Source: Constrictibacter sp. MBR-5
Lineage (GTDB): Bacteria > Pseudomonadota > Alphaproteobacteria > JAJUGE01
Reading direction: 5' to 3'
DNA: 64,000 nucleotides
Assembly (NCBI RefSeq): GCF_040549485.1
Contig: NZ_JBEPTK010000002.1
Span: 248,001-312,000 of the forward strand
How positions within the stretch are numbered: the first letter of the stretch is position 1; each line of letters opens with the position of its first letter. Both the position numbers and the translations under genes were made by a program. The notes under the pieces are model-generated. The model worked only from the letters and a program-made list of their open reading frames with translations. It was not told the DNA's origin and did not search any database. Positions 51,117 to 60,271 of the stretch are shown here, in pieces.

Positions 51117-52146
51117 TCAGGTGCGGGCGATGCGGCCTTCGATCGGGTAGGCGGGATCGTTGTAGCCCGGCGTCGACGGATGGCCGGGGGACACGAGCGA
51201 GTCGACGAGTGCCTCGTCCTCGGCGGTGAAGCGATAGGCGAGGGCGCCGAGATAATCCTCGAGATGCGCGTCCGTGCGCGGGCCGGCGATCGTTCCGGTG
51301 ATCAGTCTGTTGTTCAGCACCCAGGCCGTGGCGAACTGGCTGGAACTGATGCCGCGGCTCTCGGCGTGCGCCTTGATGCGGTCGGCGACGGCCATGGATT
51401 CGGGGCGCCACTCCGTCTGCATCATCCGCTTGTCCTGACGGGCCGCACGGCTGCCTTCCGGCGGCGGCGCATCGGCCTTGTACTTGCCGGAGAGGATGCC
51501 GCGCGCCACCGGGCTGTAGGGGAAGACGCCCAGGCCGAAATGCGCGCAGGCAGGAATGTGTTCGGTCTCCGGCATGCGGTTGACCGCGTTGTAGTAGGGC
51601 TGGCTGACGACCGGGCGGTCGATGCCGAGTTCGTCGCAGATGCGGCAGATCTCGGCGACGCGCCAGGAGCGGTAGTTCGAAACGCCGAAGTAGCGGATTT
51701 TGCCCTGGCGCACGAGGTCGCCCAGGGCGTGCACGGTCTCCGCCAGCGGCGTGCACGGTCTCCGCCAGCGGCGTGTCGTGATCTTCCTTGTGCAGGTAGT
51801 AGACGTCGATATGGTCGGTCGCGAGGCGGCGCAGGCTGTGCTCGACCGCCTGCATCACCCATTTGCGCGACAGGCCGCCGCCGTTGGGGCCCTTGCCGAC
51901 CGGGTTGGCGAGCTTGGTCGCAATCACCCACTGGTCGCGCTCGGCCGCGACCACCCGACCGATGATCTCCTCGGACCGGCCGCCATTGTAGGCGTCGGCC
52001 GTATCAATGAAGTTGATGCCGGCGTCGCGCGCCTTGCCGATGATCCGGGCCGAATCGGCTTCGTCAGTGGGGCCGCCGAAGTTCATGGCGCCGAGGCAGA
52101 GCGGCGACACCTTCAGGCCGCTTCGGCCGAGCTTTCGATAGTCCAT
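51117..52146 (-). pseudogene. Aldo/keto reductase gene broken by a 22-bp duplication
   Basis: The N-terminal half (start ATG 52146, MDYRKLGRSGLKVSPLCLGAMNFGG, DTADAYNGGRSEE, TKLANP, YYLHKEDHDTP) and the C-terminal half (HALGDLVRQGKIRYFGVSNY, QPYYNAVNR, GIRLGVFPYSPVARGILSGKY-like) are in different frames. Removing one copy of the 22-base repeat at 51727-51770 restores the intact AKR reading HDTPLAETVHALGDLVRQGKIRYF. The substrate was probably an aldehyde or ketone. It follows rlmJ by a few bases and probably shares its transcript. A sequencing error cannot be excluded, but an exact tandem copy is a normal slippage outcome. Confidence 0.85.
51727..51770. repeat. Exact 22-bp tandem duplication
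   Basis: The 22-base unit is present twice without a mismatch, at 51727-51748 and 51749-51770; a further 5 bases (GCGTG) follow. It shifts the aldo/keto reductase frame, 22 not being a multiple of three. Confidence 0.95.
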
Positions 52147-52150
52147 GGGC

Positions 52151-53047
52151 TCACTCCTCGCGGTGGGCGGTCGGGTCATCGTCGGCAGTCTGCCCGCTCG
52201 GCCGCTCCCCGACCAGCCATTCGAGCCGATGGCCGGCGCCCGGTCCTCGCGCCAAGACTCGCTGCAGCCAGGGCAGAAGGCGGCGCAGATCCTCGTCGAG
52301 CCGCCAGGGCGGATTGACGATCACGAGCCCGCAAGCCGACAGCTTTTCACCCGGAACGACGGCCGCGACGCCGAGTTCGACCAGAAGGGTTTGCGGAATG
52401 GCCAACCGCCGTGCGGCCTCGGTGAACGCATCCGCGTCCTCGCGGCTCTTGATTGGATACCAGAACATCAGGATGCCCGTCGCCCAGCGACGGTGCGCCT
52501 CCTTCAGCCCGTGAAGCAGCCGGTCGAACTCGCCCGGCCGTTCAAACGGCGGATCGACGAGGACGAGGCCGCGGCGCTCCTTCGGCGGGAGGAAGGACTT
52601 GAGCGCCAGCCAGCCGTCGAGCGTGTGTACGGTGGCGCGGCGATCTCCCCCGAACTCGGATGTCAGGATCGCCGCGTCGCGCGGGTGAAGCTCGACCGCG
52701 ACCAGCCGGTCCGCGGGCCGCAGCAGATCGCGCGCCAGACGGGGCGATCCGGGATACCAGCGCAGGGTGGATGCTTCGGCTCGATTGAGCCCGCGCACGA
52801 TCTCGAGATAGGGCGCGAGCAATTCGGGAGGCTGGGGTGCGGCCGCGACGGCGACGATGCCCTGCGCCGCTTCTCCGGTCCGCGACGCCTCGTCGGCAGT
52901 CAGGTCGTAGGACCCGGGGCCGGCGTGCGTGTCGATGACGACGAACGGCTTGTCCTTGCGCTTCAGATGCGCAATCGCGAGCGCGAGGACAGCGTGTTTG
53001 AGAACGTCGGCGAAGTTGCCGGCGTGGAAGGCGTGCCGGTAGTTCAT
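52151..53047 (-). CDS. rlmJ: 23S rRNA m6A2030 methyltransferase
   Basis: SAM-dependent methyltransferase modifying A2030 of 23S rRNA. MNYRHAFHAGNFADVLKHAVLALAIAHLKRKDKPFVVIDTHAGPGSYDL is the RlmJ N-terminus; the catalytic DPPF-type motif is VLVDPPFERPGEFDRL. 298 aa. It precedes the broken AKR gene on the same strand and diverges from nothing nearby; the porin gene lies upstream on the same strand. Confidence 0.95.
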   Translation of the reverse strand: MNYRHAFHAGNFADVLKHAVLALAIAHLKRKDKPFVVIDTHAGPGSYDLTADEASRTGEAAQGIVAVAAAPQPPELLAPYLEIVRGLNRAEASTLRWYPGSPRLARDLLRPADRLVAVELHPRDAAILTSEFGGDRRATVHTLDGWLALKSFLPPKERRGLVLVDPPFERPGEFDRLLHGLKEAHRRWATGILMFWYPIKSREDADAFTEAARRLAIPQTLLVELGVAAVVPGEKLSACGLVIVNPPWRLDEDLRRLLPWLQRVLARGPGAGHRLEWLVGERPSGQTADDDPTAHREE

Positions 53048-53146
53048 TGCCCCTGTCTAAGGCGCTTTGGACCGGCACGCCACTCCGCTGCTTGAACAGA
53101 CCCGGTTCGGCGACCCGTTAAGGCTATGCCTCGCAGGTAACTCCGG

Positions 53147-53878
53147 TCAGAAGGACCGGGAGACTGAGAACACCGCGCGAGCGTCGCAGATGTCGTTGCA
53201 CTCGGAGTTCTTCAGGTCGGTGTCGGTGTAGGCCAGCTTGAAATCGGCCACGCCGTCCAGCGCGTAGGTCACGCTGATCGCCCAGTCGAGATAATCGGGC
53301 GTTCCGAAGCCGGTGTTGTCCGAGATCCATTGGTGGCCGAGATGACCACCCAGCGAGAAGCTGTAGGGCAGCGGGACCGCGACGTCGCCGGAAAGGTAGA
53401 AAGCGTCGTCTCCGCCACCGAAGAAGTTCGGCGAATAGAACATCGTGACGCCGGCCTCGGCGACTTCGAAGTCGTAGCTCGCACCGAGCTTCGCTTCGAC
53501 ATAATCGTAGTTGAGGTCGTTGTCGGCGCCCGGATAGGCGTAGTAGATGCCGCCGATGTCGAAGGTGAACCCGCCGAACGTGGGCTTCCAGCCGCCATAG
53601 ATGTCGGCTTCGATATGGGCTTCGTCGCCGTCGTTGAAGTCGACATTGGACGCCCAGATCCCGAGATAGACCCCGGAATCGTGCGACCAGTCGAGTCCGC
53701 CCTGGATGGTCGGGTCTTCGTCGGTCTGCGAGATGCCGCGGAACACGTAGTCGGTACCCAGCGAAACATTAGCCGAGAATTCGCCCGGAATGGGCGATTC
53801 CGCCAGGGCCGGTCCGCCGATGCATGCCGCCATTACCGCCGCGGCAAGAGCGGCCCGCCCTGTGAAACTGTTGGTCAT
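53147..53878 (-). CDS. TorF-family outer-membrane porin
   Basis: Signal peptide (ALAAAVMAACIGGPALA) followed by beta-strands typical of a small outer-membrane barrel: VSLGTDYVFRGISQTDEDPTIQGGLDWSHDSGVYLGIWASNVDF, then alternating strands to a C-terminal Phe (FSVSRSF). These are the marks of the TIGR02001 (TorF/Gcw_chp) family. 243 aa. A Cys pair near the end (ECNDICDARA) could form a disulfide. Function in transport is inferred. Confidence 0.9.
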   Translation of the reverse strand: MTNSFTGRAALAAAVMAACIGGPALAESPIPGEFSANVSLGTDYVFRGISQTDEDPTIQGGLDWSHDSGVYLGIWASNVDFNDGDEAHIEADIYGGWKPTFGGFTFDIGGIYYAYPGADNDLNYDYVEAKLGASYDFEVAEAGVTMFYSPNFFGGGDDAFYLSGDVAVPLPYSFSLGGHLGHQWISDNTGFGTPDYLDWAISVTYALDGVADFKLAYTDTDLKNSECNDICDARAVFSVSRSF

Positions 53879-53989
53879 GCGCCCCTCGTCATGGGTCTGT
53901 CATATGTGCTCAACACTTACGCAAGCCATGTACCAGTTCGGCATGCTGCGACTGCCCTCGCGCTCTCGCAGTCGATGCCCGGCAGATGC

Positions 53990-55816
53990 TCAGGAACTGG
54001 GCGAAGACGAGCGGCGATCGCCCTTACAGTCCTCAATTGATGCGGAATCAGGCGCTTCGAAGATCACCACCTGTGCGTTCGCGGGCTCCGTGGCGGTCGT
54101 TTCCTCAGATGCGATCGTCAGGTCGCCATTCGGCAACAGCCTCAGGATCGCGATGGCCCGGTCGGTGTCACCTTGTGGCCACACGTCGTCCGGCGCGCAG
54201 ACACGGAATCGCCATCCGGCCTTCAGCCGCTGGAGGAGGCTCTCCCGGGTAAACCCAGCGCCGAACGCGACCCGGCCGCGCCACTCCGGGCCGAAGTCCA
54301 GATGGTCCGCGTAGGGCAGCTGGAACACGCGCTGCTGCCCGATGCTCGACGCGAACCGCGTGCAGATCAGGGCATTGAAGGCGTCGTCGTCGGTCGCCGC
54401 CAGCAGATACTCCAGATCCTTCAGCTCCTCCGGCGCGTCCTCCGTCGGGGCCAGGATGTGGCCGTGGTGGACCGATATGTCGTCCGCCTCCGCCGCCTGC
54501 AGGGCTTCGGCCGAATGGTCGGTGATCAATACCGGCGTTCCCAGGCGGCGCAGTGTCTGTGCCAATGCAGCCGTCCAGGGGTTCGAGCCGACGATGACGA
54601 GGCTGGGCCTCGTGGTCGAGGCGAGACCCAGGGCGCGCGCCAGAGGCCCGATCAGGAAGCCCTGCAGGGATACCGTCAGGATGATGGCGCCGAAGACCAC
54701 GGGCAGCACCCGGTCCGCGCCTTCGAGGTCGGCCTGGCTCAGGCGCGAGCCGACCAGCGTCGCGAGGGCGGCTACCACGATCCCGCGCGGGGCGATCAGG
54801 CCGACGAAGAGCCGCTCGCGCCAGTCCATGTCGCTGCGCATCGTCGCCACCGTCGTCGCGACGGGCCGGACGACCAGTACCAACGCGGCGAGGAAGAGGA
54901 CCTCGCGCCAGCCGATCTCGCTGAATGCTTCGGGCTCGAGCGTCGCCGCGATGATGACGAAGAGGCCCGATACAAGGAGCACCGTCAGGCTGTCGTTGAA
55001 CCGTCGCAGGTCCTCGATTTCCGGAAGGTCGCGGTTGGCGAGGGTGATGCCGAACAGGGCCACGGCGATCAGGCCGGACTCATGCTGGATGAGGTGGGCG
55101 CCGGCATAGATGCACACGACGACGGTCACGACGAACGGCGCCTTCAGAAACTCCGGAACCCGATCGGCCCGCATCAGCATGGCGGCGAGGAAGCCGGCGC
55201 CGAGGCCGAGGAATGCTGCGATGGCGGTGCCGCGCGCGAGGTCGACGAGCGTATCGATCAACGGGGCGGTCAGGTCCCGCGTTGCTACCGTCGACAGAAT
55301 GAACTCCAGCACGAGGACCGTCAGCACGGCGCCGATCGCATCGTTCAGCACGCCCTCCCACTTCAGGAAGGCGGCGGCGCGCATGCCGACCTTGGCTTGG
55401 CGCAGGAGCGGCTGAATGACGGTCGGTCCGGTGATCAGCAGCATGCTCGCCAGGAGGATTGAGACCTCCCAGGTAAAGCCGCCGATGTAGTAGGCGGCGA
55501 TGTAGGTCAGTCCTGCGGACAGCGGGATGCCGAGCCCGACCAGCCGCCGGATGCCCTGGCCGGAGCGGCGGAGTTCGGAGAAGTTCAGACCGAGGCCCCC
55601 CTCGAACACGATGATGCCGACCGCGAGGCCGATCATCGGGTCGAGCATCGCGCCGAAATCCTGTTCCGGGACCACGAGGCGGCTCAGGGGTCCGATGGCC
55701 AAGCCCAGGCACAGAAGGACGAAGATTGCCGGAAGGCCGAGCCGCCACGCGATCCATTGCCCCATCATCCCGGCCGCTGCGACGACGACGAGGACGACCA
55801 GCAACTGCTCTTCCAT
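53990..55816 (-). CDS. Sodium/potassium:proton antiporter with TrkA-N-type domain
   Basis: CPA-family antiporter of 608 aa. Twelve or so membrane helices in the first ~410 residues, with the FEGGLGLN, TGPTVIQPLL and LKWEGVLNDAIGAVLT segments of the exchanger core and the conserved GLIAPRGIVVAAL. The C-terminal ~190 residues have a Rossmann-type segment SLVIVGSNPWTAALAQTLRRLGTPVLITDHS and YLLAATDDDAFNALICTRFA of the TrkA-N/RCK type. ATG 55816 has GGAG upstream; the extension to 55954 lies outside the conserved start. It probably expels Na+ or K+ at the inner membrane. Confidence 0.9.
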   Translation of the reverse strand: MEEQLLVVLVVVAAAGMMGQWIAWRLGLPAIFVLLCLGLAIGPLSRLVVPEQDFGAMLDPMIGLAVGIIVFEGGLGLNFSELRRSGQGIRRLVGLGIPLSAGLTYIAAYYIGGFTWEVSILLASMLLITGPTVIQPLLRQAKVGMRAAAFLKWEGVLNDAIGAVLTVLVLEFILSTVATRDLTAPLIDTLVDLARGTAIAAFLGLGAGFLAAMLMRADRVPEFLKAPFVVTVVVCIYAGAHLIQHESGLIAVALFGITLANRDLPEIEDLRRFNDSLTVLLVSGLFVIIAATLEPEAFSEIGWREVLFLAALVLVVRPVATTVATMRSDMDWRERLFVGLIAPRGIVVAALATLVGSRLSQADLEGADRVLPVVFGAIILTVSLQGFLIGPLARALGLASTTRPSLVIVGSNPWTAALAQTLRRLGTPVLITDHSAEALQAAEADDISVHHGHILAPTEDAPEELKDLEYLLAATDDDAFNALICTRFASSIGQQRVFQLPYADHLDFGPEWRGRVAFGAGFTRESLLQRLKAGWRFRVCAPDDVWPQGDTDRAIAILRLLPNGDLTIASEETTATEPANAQVVIFEAPDSASIEDCKGDRRSSSPSS

Positions 55817-55952
55817 CCGAAACGGCTCCGATCCTCGGCTGCGGCGGCTTTCCCGCGTGTGTCCAACGCGGCAAGATGGCGGCGGTTCACCGGGCGCCGC
55901 CGCCTTCGATGTCGCGGCCGGCCGGACGAGAAACTGCAGGGATGCATTCGCC

Positions 55953-56321
55953 ATGATCGAAACATTGCCGGCGCTCGCCGCGGCGGACCCCTGGTTCGCC
56001 CGCCGCGGACGTCATGTGGATGCGGACTTCGTCATCGGGGTCGGCGCGCAGGACTGGCTCGTCCGGGTGCGGGAAGGGCGCGTCGAGCGTGTGGAGCGCG
56101 GACCGTTCCTCGGGCGGAACTGGGCCTTCGCGATCCGCGGCGGGAGCGACGCCTGGCACGACTTCTGGCAGCCGGTGCCGCCGCCGCGCCGGCAGGACAT
56201 CCTGGGCCTGGTGCGCCACCGTCTCGTCACGATCGAGGGCGATCTTCGACCCTTCTTCGCCAACCTGCTCTGGTTCAAGGCGCTGCTCGAACTGCCGCGC
56301 GGCAAGGGAGATCGGGCATGA
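55953..56321 (+). CDS. SCP2-like small protein
   Basis: A 122-residue protein with DADFVIGVGAQDWLVRVREGRVERVERGPFLGRNWAFAIRGGSDAWHDFW, which has the pattern of a sterol-carrier-type (SCP2) fold: a hydrophobic strand, a charged turn, and a W-x-F-x-I strand. No signal peptide. ATG 55953, and it overlaps the hydrolase by ATGA. Likely to bind a hydrophobic ligand that the following hydrolase acts on; this is inference from position. Confidence 0.6.
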   Translation: MIETLPALAAADPWFARRGRHVDADFVIGVGAQDWLVRVREGRVERVERGPFLGRNWAFAIRGGSDAWHDFWQPVPPPRRQDILGLVRHRLVTIEGDLRPFFANLLWFKALLELPRGKGDRA

Positions 56322-57172
56322 CCGCCACCGTGTTCGAGCCGATCGTCGGCCGCTACCTGAACTGCGAGATCGGCGGCCGCCCGCACAGGCTCTATGTCGA
56401 GGAGGCGGGCAGCGGGATCCCGCTGCTGTGCCTGCATACCGCGGGCGCGGACGGCCGACAGTTCCGCGCCGTGCTCAACGACGCCGCCGTTACCGAGCAC
56501 TTCCGCGTCATCGCTTTCGACATGCCGTGGCACGGCAAGTCGTCCCCGCCCGCCGGGTGGGAGCGGGAGGAGTACAAGCTGACGACCGATGCGTATGTCG
56601 GACTGGTGCGCGACGTCGCCCGCGCCCTCGATCTCGACCGGCCCGTGGTGATGGGCTGCTCGATCGGCGGTCGCATCGTCCTGCATCTGGCACTCGACCA
56701 TCCAGACGAGTTCCGGGCCCTGATCGGCCTGCAGGCGGGGGCGCATGTCGAGCGCTATCTGGATCTGGACTGGCTGCACCGCGGCGACGTTCACGGCGGC
56801 GAGGTCGCGGCCGGCTGGGTGTCCGGCCTGATGGGTCCCGAAAGTCCCTCCGTGGAGCGATGGGAGACGCTCTGGCACTACATGCAGGGCGGGCCCGGCG
56901 TGTTCAAAGGCGACCTCTTCTTCTATGCGATCGACGGTGACATTCGGGACCGGCTGCACGGCATCGACACGTCGCGCTGTCCGCTCTACATGCTCAACGG
57001 CGAGTACGATTATTCGGCGCGTCCCGAGGACGCCGAGGCCATCGCGGCCGCGGTGCCGGGTACGCATCTGAAGGTGATGCCGGGCCTCGGGCACTTTCCG
57101 ATGAGTGAGGATCCGGCCAGCTTCCGCCAACATCTGCTGCCGGTACTCGAGCGGATCAGAGAGAGCGGCTGA
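56318..57172 (+). CDS. Alpha/beta hydrolase
   Basis: Nucleophile motif VVMGCSIGGRIVLHLALDHP (G-C-S-I-G-G), oxyanion segment LLCLHTAGADGRQF, Asp and His in LNGEYDYSARPED and MPGLGHFPMSEDP. 284 aa. ATG start in the stop of the SCP2-like gene. It resembles haloalkane-dehalogenase/epoxide-hydrolase/esterase-type enzymes; the substrate is not clear. The CAP-domain gene starts a few bases downstream. Confidence 0.87.
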   Translation: MTATVFEPIVGRYLNCEIGGRPHRLYVEEAGSGIPLLCLHTAGADGRQFRAVLNDAAVTEHFRVIAFDMPWHGKSSPPAGWEREEYKLTTDAYVGLVRDVARALDLDRPVVMGCSIGGRIVLHLALDHPDEFRALIGLQAGAHVERYLDLDWLHRGDVHGGEVAAGWVSGLMGPESPSVERWETLWHYMQGGPGVFKGDLFFYAIDGDIRDRLHGIDTSRCPLYMLNGEYDYSARPEDAEAIAAAVPGTHLKVMPGLGHFPMSEDPASFRQHLLPVLERIRESG

Positions 57173-57177
57173 CGGTG

Positions 57178-58149
57178 ATGCCGCTTCGGCGAAGATTCCC
57201 CGTCGCCGCCGTGGCCGGAGCGGTCCTGCTCGTCGCCGGTGGGCTCGACACCGCGACAGCGTCGGCCAGGGCGACGACCCTCGCCACGCTGCGCCAGGAG
57301 GCGTTGAATTTGGTGAACCGCGATCGGGCAGCGAACGGACTGGCGCCGCTCAGTCTTGACGCCCGTCTCGATGCCGCGGCCCAGCGCCATGCCGAGGACA
57401 TGCTGCAGCGAAACTATGTCGAGCACGTCTCGCCCGAGGGACGGACGCCGATGGACCGCTACGTCGCGGCCGGAGGCAAGACGACCCAGGCCGTCGCCGA
57501 GAACATCGCCGGGTGCGAGCGCTGCCCTCCACCGGATGCGGATCAGCTGGCGCGGCTGCAGACGGGGTGGATGGACAGTCCGGGCCACCGGCACAACCTG
57601 CTCGGCGGCGGCTTCGAGCGATTCGGCTTCGGCGCCGTCGCCGATGGCGGAGGGCGCCTCTATGCCGTTCAGATGTTCGCCGGGCCGGGAGAGCCGCGGC
57701 GGGCCGAGGGTGCGCCGCAGCCGAGACCGATCGACGCCGAGGCGCAACTCGACCTGCTCGTCGTCCTCGCCAACCAGCGGCGGAGCACGCTGGGTCTGCC
57801 GCCGCTGCAGGCGAGCCCGTCGTTGAGCATAGCGGCGGGGACGCTCGTCCTGCGGCGGACCGGCGAGGATCTGGCGGGGGTGGGGGAGATCCCGCCCGAC
57901 GAGGTGCTCGGTGCCGTTCCGCGTGACGACAGGGGGCGCTGGCGCGCAATGTCGCTGCTCGTCGGCGAATGCGGCGGCTGCGGCCGCCTGCCGACCGATG
58001 CGGATCTGCGCTTCTTCGCCGAGCGTTGGCTGGGCGGCGGCCGCCCGGGCGGCCTCGTCGATCCGGAGGCGACTCATCTCGGCTTCGCCCTCAGCAGCGA
58101 CGGCGACGGCAAGAAGACCGCACTCGCGGTCATCGGGATCGGCCGTTAA
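57178..58149 (+). CDS. Secreted CAP-domain protein
   Basis: Signal-like N-terminus (PVAAVAGAVLLVAGGLDTATASARA) and a CAP/SCP-PR1 domain: LVNRDRAANGLAPLSLDARLDAAAQRHAEDMLQRNYVEHVSPEGRTPMDR, AENIAGCERCPPPDADQLARLQTGWMDSPGHRHNLL and GFGAVADGGGRLYAVQMF. A second region has a repeat-like segment LLVVLANQRRSTLGLPPLQASPSLSIAAGTLV. GTG 57175 and ATG 57178 are both possible starts; ATG is used. 323 aa. Members of this family are extracellular and often of unknown activity. End of the three-gene unit. Confidence 0.82.
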   Translation: MPLRRRFPVAAVAGAVLLVAGGLDTATASARATTLATLRQEALNLVNRDRAANGLAPLSLDARLDAAAQRHAEDMLQRNYVEHVSPEGRTPMDRYVAAGGKTTQAVAENIAGCERCPPPDADQLARLQTGWMDSPGHRHNLLGGGFERFGFGAVADGGGRLYAVQMFAGPGEPRRAEGAPQPRPIDAEAQLDLLVVLANQRRSTLGLPPLQASPSLSIAAGTLVLRRTGEDLAGVGEIPPDEVLGAVPRDDRGRWRAMSLLVGECGGCGRLPTDADLRFFAERWLGGGRPGGLVDPEATHLGFALSSDGDGKKTALAVIGIGR

Positions 58150-58160
58150 CCAACCCTTTG
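58146..58160 (+). promoter_or_regulatory. CtrA-like box upstream of small protein copy 2
   Basis: TTAA (58146-58149)-N7-TTTG (58157-58160). The first half is the stop region of the CAP gene; the second half differs by two bases from TTAA. It lies 73 bases before the ATG at 58223, the same distance class as the box at 7629 before copy 1. Confidence 0.25.
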
Positions 58161-58222
58161 CAGCTACCCCGTTAGGCTTAATCCCATCGACCCCGAGTGA
58201 GGGTGCCGATGGGAGGCAGGCT

Positions 58223-58435
58223 ATGCACTATGTTTTCATGATGGCGATCGCAGCCGTGATCTCGATCGCCGGCATGCAGAGTTCCGAAGATTTCGGGCGG
58301 GCCTATTCCGCAGCGGCGGCCGGCGAGGTCACAGACGCAGCCGCCTACGCGATCCGGGGTGTCCGCCGGACGCTCCGCGAGGCCGACAATCGGCAGGTCC
58401 CTGAGCATCTGAAGCCGTTCACCCGGCAGATCTGA
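58223..58435 (+). CDS. Small protein with hydrophobic N-terminus (family A, copy 2)
   Basis: A 70-residue protein [18 protein letters not shown] followed by the charged helix [37 protein letters not shown]. It aligns along its length with the protein at 7708 (see there). GGGAGG lies just before ATG 58223. The hydrophobic first 18 residues may be a signal or membrane anchor; no cleavage-site residues are clear (GMQSS). Function unknown. Confidence 0.65.
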   Translation: MHYVFMMAIAAVISIAGMQSSEDFGRAYSAAAAGEVTDAAAYAIRGVRRTLREADNRQVPEHLKPFTRQI

Positions 58436-58441
58436 TCAGGG

Positions 58442-60052
58442 TCAGGCCACCGCGACACCGGCACGCGCCGCCGCCTTGATCATGTCGGCGGCCTTCTCGG
58501 CGATCATGATCGTCGGGGCGTTGGTGTTGCCGGAGACGAGGCGCGGCATGATCGACGCATCGACGACCCGCAGGCCGGCGATGCCGCGCACCCGCAGCTC
58601 GTTGTCGACGACCGCCATCGGATCGGTGCCCATCTTACAGGTGCCCACCGGGTGATAGACGGTGGCTCCCGTCGTCCGGGCATAGTGCAGCAGTTCGTTG
58701 TCGGTCTGTATGTCCGCACCTGGCCGCACTTCCTCGCCACGATAGGCGTCCAGCGCCGGTGCATGCAGGATCTTGCGTGCCCAGCGCATCCCGGCGACGG
58801 TCGTCTGCTGGTCGAGCGGATCGGAAAGGAAGTTCGGCCGGATCGCGGGCGCCGCCAGCGGGTCGGCGATCTTGGCGTGCACGCTGCCGCGGCTCTCCGG
58901 GCGCAGCTGGCACGGCGCGCAGGAGATGCCGGGGAAGCTGTCCAGGATCCGCTTCACCGGATCGGCGAAACTCGCGGGCGTGATGTGATACTGCACGTCC
59001 GGCGACTCCAGTTCGGGACGCGTGCGCACGAAGGCGACGACGCTGGCCGCCGGCAGGGTGAGGAGCCCCTTCCTGAACAGGGCGTATCGGACGACCTCGC
59101 GCATCAGCGGCAGGCCGCGCGACAGTTCGTTGAAGGTGACCCGCTGGGTCGCCTTCCACTGCATGCGGATGATGTAGTGGTCCTGCAGGTTCTCGCCGAC
59201 GCCGGGCAGGTCGTGCACGACGTCCAGCCCCAGCTGCTTCACGCGCTCGCTCTGACCGATACCCGACAGTTCGAGGATCTGCGGTGAGCCGATGGCGCCG
59301 GCGGCCAGGATGACCTCGCGTCCGGCGCGCGCCGTCTTCACCGCGCCCCGCACCTGATACTCGACACCGGTGGCACGCCGGCCTTCGGTCAGCACGCGGC
59401 GCGTGTGCGCTCCCAGTTCGACGCGAAGGTTGGGGCGCTTCATGGCAGGCTTCAGGAACGCCCGCGCGGTGCTGGCGCGGCGCCCGTCGCGGAGCGTCAC
59501 CTGGCTGTGGAAGATGCCCTCCTGGTCCCAGCCGTTATAGTCGTCGTTTCCCGGCAGCCCGATCTGTTGCGCGGCCGCAACGAAGGCGTTGCAGACAGGA
59601 TTGCGCATCGTCAGTTCGGATACCCGAAGCGGCCCGCCGGTCCCGCGCAGGTCCGAGCCGCCGCGCTCGCAGTCCTCGGACTTCTTGAAATAGGGCAGCA
59701 CGTCCTCGAACGACCAGCCGCGGCAGCCGAGTTGCGCCCACATGTCGTAGTCCTGACGTTGACCGCGAACGTAGAGCATCCCGTTGATCGAGCTGGAGCC
59801 GCCGATCACCTTGCCGCGCGGGATGGGGATCGGGCGGTTGCCGGTCGTTTCCTCGGGTTCGGAATAGAAGCGCCAGTTGACGTTCGGGTTGTCGAGCGTC
59901 CGGACATAGCCGACCGGAACGTGGATCCAGGGGTTGCTGTCGCGCCCGCCGGCTTCCAGCAGGAGAACCGTGACCCGCGCATCCTCGGTCAACCGGTTCG
60001 CCAGAACGCACCCGGCCGACCCGCCGCCGACGATGATGTAGTCATAGTCCAT
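58442..60052 (-). CDS. GMC-family choline-dehydrogenase-like oxidoreductase
   Basis: FAD-dependent oxidoreductase. FAD-binding [32 protein letters not shown], the GMC signature [19 protein letters not shown], and the catalytic pair in [12 protein letters not shown] (His) and [17 protein letters not shown] (Asn). 536 aa from ATG 60052. Similarity to BetA-type enzymes is strong in these motifs, but a specific choline substrate is not shown. It is divergent from the Wzi-like gene. The long open frame beyond 60052 up to 61036 is a shadow of the other strand. Confidence 0.9.
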   Translation of the reverse strand: MDYDYIIVGGGSAGCVLANRLTEDARVTVLLLEAGGRDSNPWIHVPVGYVRTLDNPNVNWRFYSEPEETTGNRPIPIPRGKVIGGSSSINGMLYVRGQRQDYDMWAQLGCRGWSFEDVLPYFKKSEDCERGGSDLRGTGGPLRVSELTMRNPVCNAFVAAAQQIGLPGNDDYNGWDQEGIFHSQVTLRDGRRASTARAFLKPAMKRPNLRVELGAHTRRVLTEGRRATGVEYQVRGAVKTARAGREVILAAGAIGSPQILELSGIGQSERVKQLGLDVVHDLPGVGENLQDHYIIRMQWKATQRVTFNELSRGLPLMREVVRYALFRKGLLTLPAASVVAFVRTRPELESPDVQYHITPASFADPVKRILDSFPGISCAPCQLRPESRGSVHAKIADPLAAPAIRPNFLSDPLDQQTTVAGMRWARKILHAPALDAYRGEEVRPGADIQTDNELLHYARTTGATVYHPVGTCKMGTDPMAVVDNELRVRGIAGLRVVDASIMPRLVSGNTNAPTIMIAEKAADMIKAAARAGVAVA

Positions 60053-60214
60053 GAACGCCCGCTCCCCTCGGATGACGCGTGATCTTAGCGATGGTCTTCC
60101 GCCACGTCTGCACGCGCACGACCGGCGCAGCATGGCCGCCGACGTTGATTCGGGGTTCTCCGGCAACGACGGCAGCGCGGCTTCGCTCGGCGAGCTGGAT
60201 GGAGCGGAGATTGC

Positions 60215-60231
60215 CGGGAGCGCTGCTCCCG
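60215..60231. repeat. Palindrome between divergent GMC and Wzi-like genes
   Basis: CGGGAGC (60215-60221) and GCTCCCG (60225-60231) form perfect 7-bp arms around GCT. The gap from 60053 to 60271 (219 bases) holds no gene; the palindrome could be an operator for either divergent gene. Confidence 0.5.
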
Positions 60232-60271
60232 TGCTAGTGGCAAGAGAGTGCCGCAGGCTTCCAAGGGATAC

